From Pseudomonas fluorescens (GTDB lineage Bacteria; Pseudomonadota; Gammaproteobacteria; Pseudomonadales; Pseudomonadaceae), in assembly GCF_001307155.1 (NCBI RefSeq), contig NZ_CP012830.1, positions 2,163,501 to 2,227,500 of the forward strand: a stretch of DNA of 64,000 nt, in the 5' to 3' direction. Made by a program: the position numbers and the translations under genes. Of this stretch, positions 62,074 through 64,000 are shown in pieces (positions within the stretch are counted from its first letter, which is position 1; every line of letters starts with the position of its first letter). Under the pieces are notes generated by a model. It worked only from the letters and a program-made list of their open reading frames with translations. It was not told where the DNA came from and made no database searches.

Positions 62074-63984
62074 TCAACCCTCTTCTTTCAGCTTCAGCAG
62101 CGGCTCCTGGAACCGCAACAAACGCCCGGCATTGCCCAACACCAGCAACGTGCTCAGGTTATGCAGGACCGCAGCAATCATCGCCCCTGCCGCTCCCAGC
62201 CAGCCAAACGCGGCGAACGCGACGATCGCCAGCGTCCAGCCCAGACCGATGATCACATTGACCTGCAAGGTCTGCCGGCACTGGCGGCTCAGGCGTACGC
62301 AAGTCCCGAGTCGACGCAGATCGCTGCCGATCAATACGATGTCGGCCGAGGCCAGGGCGATGTCTGCCCCGCCCGCGCCCATGGCCACTCCGACCACGCC
62401 AGCCTTCAGCGCCAACGAATCATTGATGCCGTCGCCGACCACCATCGGCCGGAAACCATTGTCGATTTCAGTCAGGACGCGATTGAGTTTGTCTTCCGGC
62501 AAGGCTTGCGCCTCGACATCGCTGATGCCGACTTCATGGGCCAGGCTGTGGGCGACGCTTTGTCGATCACCGGTCAACAACAACTGCCGGCCAAGGCCCA
62601 GTTCGCGCAGTTCTCTCATGGCAAAACGCGCTTCCGGTTTGACGCTGTCAGCCAGCAACAACCACGCGAGGAAACGTCCATCCAACGCCAGACCGGCAAT
62701 CGGCCCATTATGCACCGGCACCGTCGAGGTGGCGATGCCCAACTGCGCAAACAATTCAGGTCGGCCGAGCGCCGCTTCGCCCTGTTCGGTCATCGCCACC
62801 ACGCCCAGGCCCTGGCGTTCCCGAATATCCGACAGCAACAGGAAATGCTCCTGAGCGACCAACCCGGCCAATGCCCGACTGACCGGGTGGCTGCTGGCCG
62901 AACCGAGGCTGGCGGCCAGTTTCAGTAAGGTGCTGCGGTCCTCGACCGGGCTGTCGATCGACTGCAAACGCAACGTGCCGAACGTCAGGGTGCCAGTCTT
63001 GTCGACTACCAACGACGTCAGGTCCGCCAACTCTTCGAGGAATGCCGAGCTGCGAATCAGGATGCCGTGGCGCGCAGCCACCGCGATCCCGGCAATCGCC
63101 GTGGCCGGGGCCGACAGCACCAATGCACATGGGCAGGCGGCAACCAGTACCGCGAGCATTGCTTGCGCATCATTGGTGACGAACCAGGTCACTGCGGCCA
63201 ACAGCAACACCAGCACCATGTAGCTGCCGGCGTAGCGTTCCAGCAAACGGGTGATCGGTGGCTTGGAGCGCTCGGCGCTTTGCATCAGCGCAATGACTTT
63301 GCCGAGGGTCGATTCGTTGCCGGTGCGGGTCACTTCCAACCGCAGCAAACCATCGAGGTTGATCGCCCCGCCGAATACCTGCATGCCGACGGTGGCCTCA
63401 AGCGGCACCGACTCACCGGTAATCGGCGCAGTGTCCAGGCTCGCTTGACCGGACAACACCCGCCCATCCGCTGGGACTCGATCGCCTGCGCGCACTTCGA
63501 CGATGTCTCCAGCCTTCAGCGTAGCGTTGTCGATTTCGATAATCGAGCCATCGGCCTGAACCTTGCGTGCGTGGCTGCGCGTCAGACGGCCCAGCGCGTG
63601 GATCGCTTCCTGAGAGCCAATCACGCTGCGCTCTTCCAGGACATGGCCGAAGATCATGATGATTGGCAACAAGGCCGCGGTCAGCAGATCTCCCGTCGCC
63701 CAGGCGCCCATCATCGCCAAGGCGATTAGTTGATCGGTGATTCCGTGCAGGCTCGGATAGCGAAGGCTGTACCACGCCGAACGCATGACCGGAACGGCCA
63801 CCAGCAACGAAGCCAACCCGAGCAATAACTGGCTGACACCGGTTTGCTCCGGCGACAACCAGCGCCAGACCAGCCCCAGGCCGAGCAAGCCCAAAGCGAG
63901 CATCGCCAGGGTCAACTGGCGTGCGGCGCTGCGTTGTTCAGCCGTGCTCAACATGCTTGGCGCGGCGGCGGTTTGAACGGTCAT
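62074..63984 (-). CDS. Heavy-metal P1B-type ATPase, HmtA-like
   Basis: A 636-residue metal-translocating P-type ATPase. No N-terminal CxxC metal-binding domain; about eight membrane helices. TGES (about residues 189-192), CPC ion-pathway motif in ACPCALVLSAPA (285-287), phosphorylation site DKTGT (328-332), SSHP (about 364-367) and GDGIND (517-522) are complete. This architecture without a heavy-metal-associated domain, with CPC, resembles Pseudomonas HmtA, which imports Zn and Cu; direction here is unproven. GGGAG precedes the ATG at 63984. It lies near, not inside, the Zur island. Confidence 0.9.
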   Translation of the reverse strand: MTVQTAAAPSMLSTAEQRSAARQLTLAMLALGLLGLGLVWRWLSPEQTGVSQLLLGLASLLVAVPVMRSAWYSLRYPSLHGITDQLIALAMMGAWATGDLLTAALLPIIMIFGHVLEERSVIGSQEAIHALGRLTRSHARKVQADGSIIEIDNATLKAGDIVEVRAGDRVPADGRVLSGQASLDTAPITGESVPLEATVGMQVFGGAINLDGLLRLEVTRTGNESTLGKVIALMQSAERSKPPITRLLERYAGSYMVLVLLLAAVTWFVTNDAQAMLAVLVAACPCALVLSAPATAIAGIAVAARHGILIRSSAFLEELADLTSLVVDKTGTLTFGTLRLQSIDSPVEDRSTLLKLAASLGSASSHPVSRALAGLVAQEHFLLLSDIRERQGLGVVAMTEQGEAALGRPELFAQLGIATSTVPVHNGPIAGLALDGRFLAWLLLADSVKPEARFAMRELRELGLGRQLLLTGDRQSVAHSLAHEVGISDVEAQALPEDKLNRVLTEIDNGFRPMVVGDGINDSLALKAGVVGVAMGAGGADIALASADIVLIGSDLRRLGTCVRLSRQCRQTLQVNVIIGLGWTLAIVAFAAFGWLGAAGAMIAAVLHNLSTLLVLGNAGRLLRFQEPLLKLKEEG

Positions 63985-64000
63985 TGTTCGGCTCCCTGAA

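Overview
The window is a high-GC, densely coded chromosomal segment of a fluorescent-type Pseudomonas (P. fluorescens group). Support comes from gene content and order (pst genes; purEK; aspA with a HypT-like LysR gene; pycA/pycB/pycR with an RpiR gene and uvrD; a Zur-type zinc cluster), from PHO, HexR and Zur operators, and from several families of paired inverted intergenic repeats (REP/REPIN type) in convergent gaps. From memory, the order resembles several blocks of the P. aeruginosa PAO1 chromosome near the end of its numbering. No rRNA, tRNA, CRISPR array, prophage or insertion sequence was found.

Layout. 1-7.3 kb: start of pstC, pstS with PHO boxes, an MHS-type MFS transporter, a YciA-like thioesterase, a hexose-6-phosphate mutarotase, a DUF3299 protein, a GlsB/YeaQ membrane protein and purEK. 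7.3-14.2 kb: amino-acid catabolism (HypT-like regulator, aspartase, Na+/alanine symporter, cytoplasmic-type asparaginase) and an AraC regulator. 14.2-23.2 kb: an exported ankyrin protein, an acetylpolyamine deacetylase beside a polyamine-binding protein, and a 1512-residue toxin-like protein. 23.2-29.4 kb: a MocR regulator divergent from a PaiB-like protein and two GNATs, then a homocysteine methyltransferase opposite an amino-acid ABC binding protein and permease without an ATPase. 29.4-35.3 kb: two-subunit pyruvate carboxylase, its LysR regulator, a small conserved ORF and a HexR-like regulator. 35.3-47.8 kb: an AT-rich orphan gene, a GGDEF/EAL protein, uvrD, an EamA protein, a Tim44-like protein, a SMI1-like protein, a CPA2 antiporter, a thioesterase, pdxY and a DUF3301 protein.

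47.8-58.6 kb is the most striking part: a zinc-starvation island. Two near-perfect Zur palindromes (51016-51030 and 52736-52750) sit in divergent promoters. They flank zigA-like cobW + DUF1826, a small exported protein, an AmiA-like amidase, and a tightly coupled operon of folE2, a three-gene metal ABC importer, a gamma-carbonic-anhydrase-like protein, a dihydroorotase with an altered metal motif, and a ThrRS-derived protein that lacks the editing and catalytic domains. Together they suggest acquiring scarce Zn, delivering it by COG0523 GTPases, and replacing Zn enzymes. 58.6-64 kb: a DUF3617 protein, cardiolipin synthase, cyclopropane fatty acid synthase and an HmtA-like P-type ATPase.

Least conventional elements: the catalytic-core-less ThrRS-like protein; a DUF1826 protein with an oxygenase-like HxD...H...R pattern; five DnaA-box-like 9-mers at exact 12-bp spacing inside the MocR gene; the AT-rich orphan gene at 35.7 kb; and a 140-bp branched inverted repeat at 43 kb. 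All family assignments were made by eye from sequence, without database searches.
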